A stretch of DNA of 64,000 nucleotides from Sphingomonas sp. 67-36 (lineage in GTDB: Bacteria; Pseudomonadota; Alphaproteobacteria; Sphingomonadales; Sphingomonadaceae), in contig MKSU01000010.1 of NCBI GenBank assembly GCA_001897375.1, positions 86,312 to 150,311 of the forward strand, given 5' to 3'. How positions within the stretch are numbered: the stretch's first letter is position 1; the number at the start of each line of letters is the position of its first letter. Both the position numbers and the translations under genes were made by a program. Positions 62,170 to 64,000 of this stretch are shown piece after piece. The notes under the pieces were generated by a model. That model ran no database searches. It was not told where the DNA came from and worked only from the letters and a program-made list of their open reading frames with translations.

Positions 62170-63351
62170 ATGGCCGACGACAGCTTCATCCACTGGCCGT
62201 TCTTCGACGACAGCCACCGCGCACACCTCGCCGAATTGAACGACTGGTGCGCCGCCAATGCCGATGTGCTCCATGTCGAGACCGACGACGTGAACGCAGA
62301 CTGCCGCACGCTGGTGGCCTTGCTCGGCGCGGCGGGCGTGTTCCGCAACGCCGTGCCCGCAGCCCACGGCGGCACGCGCGAGCGGGTCGACGTGCGCACG
62401 CTGTGCCTGACGCGGCAGACGCTCGCCTATCATTCCGGGCTAGCCGATTTCGCCTTCGCGATGCAGGCGCTCGGCACAGGCGCGCTGGCGTTGGCCGGTG
62501 CGGAATCGGCGAAGGCGCGCTATCTGCCGGGCGTCGCGGCGGGCGAGTTGATCGCCGGTTTCGCGCTGTCGGAGAAGGAAGCCGGGTCGGACGTCGCCGC
62601 GATGGCGACCAGCGCCGAGAAGCTGCCCGGCGGCTGGCGGATCGATGGCGAGAAGACGTGGATCTCGAACGGCCCGATCGCCGATGTGCTCACCGTCTTC
62701 GCGCGCACCGGGGAGGCCGGGGCGAAGGGCATCTCCGCCTTCTTCGTGCCGACCGCGACGCCGGGCTTCTCGGTGGTGGAGGAGATCGACGTGATCGCGC
62801 CGCACCCGCTGGCGACGATCCGCTTCGATGGCTGCATCGTGCCGGACGATCACCTGATCGGCGCGGCGGGCGAGGGTTTCAAGGTCGCGATGGCGACGCT
62901 CGACATGTTGCGCTCCACGGTCGGCGCGGCGGCGCTCGGCTTCGCGCGGCGGGCGACCGACGAGGCGCTGGCGCGCGTCACCACGCGCAAATTGTTCGGC
63001 GGTGTGCTCGCCGATCTGCAACTGACGCAAGCGGCTCTGGCCGACATGGCGCTGGGCAATGACGCGAGCGCGCTCCTCATCTACCGCGCCGCCTGGGCGA
63101 AGGACCGGGGCCAGCCTCGCATCACGCGCGAGGCGGCGATGGCCAAGCTCTACGCCACCGATACCGCGCAGGCGACGATCGACAAGGCGGTGCAATTGTT
63201 CGGCGGCGCGGGCGTCGCGCGCGGCAACATGGTCGAGCGGCTCTATCGCGAGGTGCGCGCGCTGCGCATCTACGAAGGCGCGAGCGAGGTGCAGAAGGTG
63301 GTGATCGCCCGCGCGGCGATCGCCGATTTCCAGGCGGGAGCGAAGACATGA
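62170..63351 (+). CDS. Acyl-CoA dehydrogenase
   Basis: 393 residues, FAD-dependent. Motifs: [50 protein letters not shown] and [16 protein letters not shown] near the end, with the Glu that often serves as base. Starts 1 base after the hydratase stop and overlaps RidA by 4. Acts on an intermediate of ring cleavage in this operon; the exact substrate is unknown. Confidence 0.92.
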   Translation: MADDSFIHWPFFDDSHRAHLAELNDWCAANADVLHVETDDVNADCRTLVALLGAAGVFRNAVPAAHGGTRERVDVRTLCLTRQTLAYHSGLADFAFAMQALGTGALALAGAESAKARYLPGVAAGELIAGFALSEKEAGSDVAAMATSAEKLPGGWRIDGEKTWISNGPIADVLTVFARTGEAGAKGISAFFVPTATPGFSVVEEIDVIAPHPLATIRFDGCIVPDDHLIGAAGEGFKVAMATLDMLRSTVGAAALGFARRATDEALARVTTRKLFGGVLADLQLTQAALADMALGNDASALLIYRAAWAKDRGQPRITREAAMAKLYATDTAQATIDKAVQLFGGAGVARGNMVERLYREVRALRIYEGASEVQKVVIARAAIADFQAGAKT

Positions 63352-63740
63352 GGGTGCTGCAACCGGCCGGCTGGCCGCGCCCCAAGGGCTATTCGAACGG
63401 GATCGAGGTGCGCGGGCGGCAGATTTTCGTCGCCGGCCTGATCGGCTGGAACGCCGAGGAGAAGTTCGAGGCCAAGGATCTTCCCGGCCAGTTCGAGCAG
63501 CTGCTGCGCAACCTGATCGCTGTGCTCGCCGAGGCGGAAGCCGGGCCGGAGCATGTCGTGCGCATGACGTGGTACATCACCGACAAACAGGCCTATCTGC
63601 GCGATGCGAAGCGGATCGGCGAAATCTATCGCGCGATCATGGGCCGCGTCTTTCCGGTGATGGCGGTGGTGCAGGTCGTCGCGCTGATGGAAAACGAAGC
63701 GAAGATCGAGATCGAGGTGACGGCGGTCGTTCCAGACTGA
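63348..63740 (+). CDS. RidA-family enamine/imine deaminase
   Basis: 130 residues, YjgF/RidA fold. Conserved [19 protein letters not shown], a central [10 protein letters not shown], and the terminal [10 protein letters not shown] where the usual P-x-R-x-x-x-E motif is replaced. It hydrolyses enamines or imines, releasing ammonia. In an anthranilate-CoA operon it would remove the amino group from the ring-opened or reduced intermediate. Its presence is the main reason to prefer an amino-substituted substrate. Confidence 0.85.
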   Translation: MRVLQPAGWPRPKGYSNGIEVRGRQIFVAGLIGWNAEEKFEAKDLPGQFEQLLRNLIAVLAEAEAGPEHVVRMTWYITDKQAYLRDAKRIGEIYRAIMGRVFPVMAVVQVVALMENEAKIEIEVTAVVPD

Positions 63741-63763
63741 CCCGCTTTTAAAGGATTTGTGGC

Positions 63764-64000
63764 ATGACCCCTTTCGACTGGTCCGATCCGTTCCTGCTCG
63801 ACGATCAGTTGAGCGAGGACGAGCGGATGGTGCGCGATACCGCGCGCGCTTATGCCGAAGACCGGCTCGCGCCGCGCGTGATCGATGCCTTCGCCAACGA
63901 GCATACCGACCCGGCGATCTTCCGCGAGATGGGCGAACTCGGCCTGCTCGGCCCGACCGTGCCGGAGCAATATGGCGGGGTCGGCGCGAGCTATGTCGCC
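63764..64000 (+). CDS. Glutaryl-CoA dehydrogenase-like acyl-CoA dehydrogenase, 3' end cut by window
   Basis: First 79 residues, starting [20 protein letters not shown], with AAAGGA upstream. The N-terminal [13 protein letters not shown] and [32 protein letters not shown] match glutaryl-CoA dehydrogenase. This fits conversion of a C5 dicarboxylic CoA ester from ring cleavage to crotonyl-CoA. The gene continues past the window. Confidence 0.88.
   Translation, partial: MTPFDWSDPFLLDDQLSEDERMVRDTARAYAEDRLAPRVIDAFANEHTDPAIFREMGELGLLGPTVPEQYGGVGASYVA

Overview
The window is about 64 kb of high-GC DNA that looks like the chromosome of a sphingomonad-type alphaproteobacterium. The clues are two large TonB-dependent receptors linked to catabolic genes, a SigF-NrsF type ECF sigma/anti-sigma pair, dense operons with ATGA/TGATG start-stop overlaps, and the mix of catabolic modules. 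This is inference from gene content; no rRNA or tRNA gene was seen.

Layout. 1-4.4 kb: heterotetrameric sarcosine oxidase (soxB partial, soxD, soxA, soxG). 4.4-6.8 kb: a LysR regulator, formyl-THF deformylase (purU) and a YbaK-type deacylase. 6.9-11.4 kb: a carnitine-to-betaine operon (BKACE enzyme, carnitine dehydrogenase fused to a thioesterase, exported hydrolase) with a divergent GATase1/AraC regulator. Carnitine degraded to glycine betaine and then sarcosine would feed sox, and the one-carbon units would feed purU. 11.5-15.3 kb: a frameshifted NCS1 permease and a TonB receptor. 15.3-22.1 kb: a lower-GC accessory stretch with a split cytochrome c, a DUF72 gene, a DUF1989 plus YqcI/YcgG pair, and a Slam with its TbpB-like lipoprotein partner. 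22.1-33.2 kb: a LacI-controlled, translationally coupled operon (TonB receptor, lipoprotein hydrolase, GH1, two esterases, MFS, trehalase), probably for an acylated trehalose-type glycoside. 33.3-36.4 kb: a decayed carboxymuconolactone decarboxylase, two CtaG-type genes and a SCO gene. 36.6-41.5 kb: a DUF4336 gene, then a bufferin copper-peptide locus (bufA2-bufB-bufC, sigF-nrsF, bufA1-doxX) in which three promoters share the same TGTAACC-N16-CGAA pattern. 41.6-50.9 kb: a ClC channel and the Kdp potassium system (kdpD divergent from kdpFABC-E, plus an extra 27-residue membrane peptide).

51.1-55.7 kb holds the most unusual system: a Fap-like secretion locus. It has a repeat-rich exported protein followed by a strong terminator, two small Sec-exported proteins that also carry a canonical double-glycine leader pattern, a stand-alone exported C39 peptidase, and a convergent outer-membrane barrel with an N-terminal coiled coil, coupled to a Crp/Fnr regulator. 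55.9-57.7 kb: LuxR-type, OmpR-type and MarR-type regulators. 57.7-64 kb: an aromatic acyl-CoA operon best explained as the 2-aminobenzoyl-CoA (anthranilate) pathway, running off the right edge.
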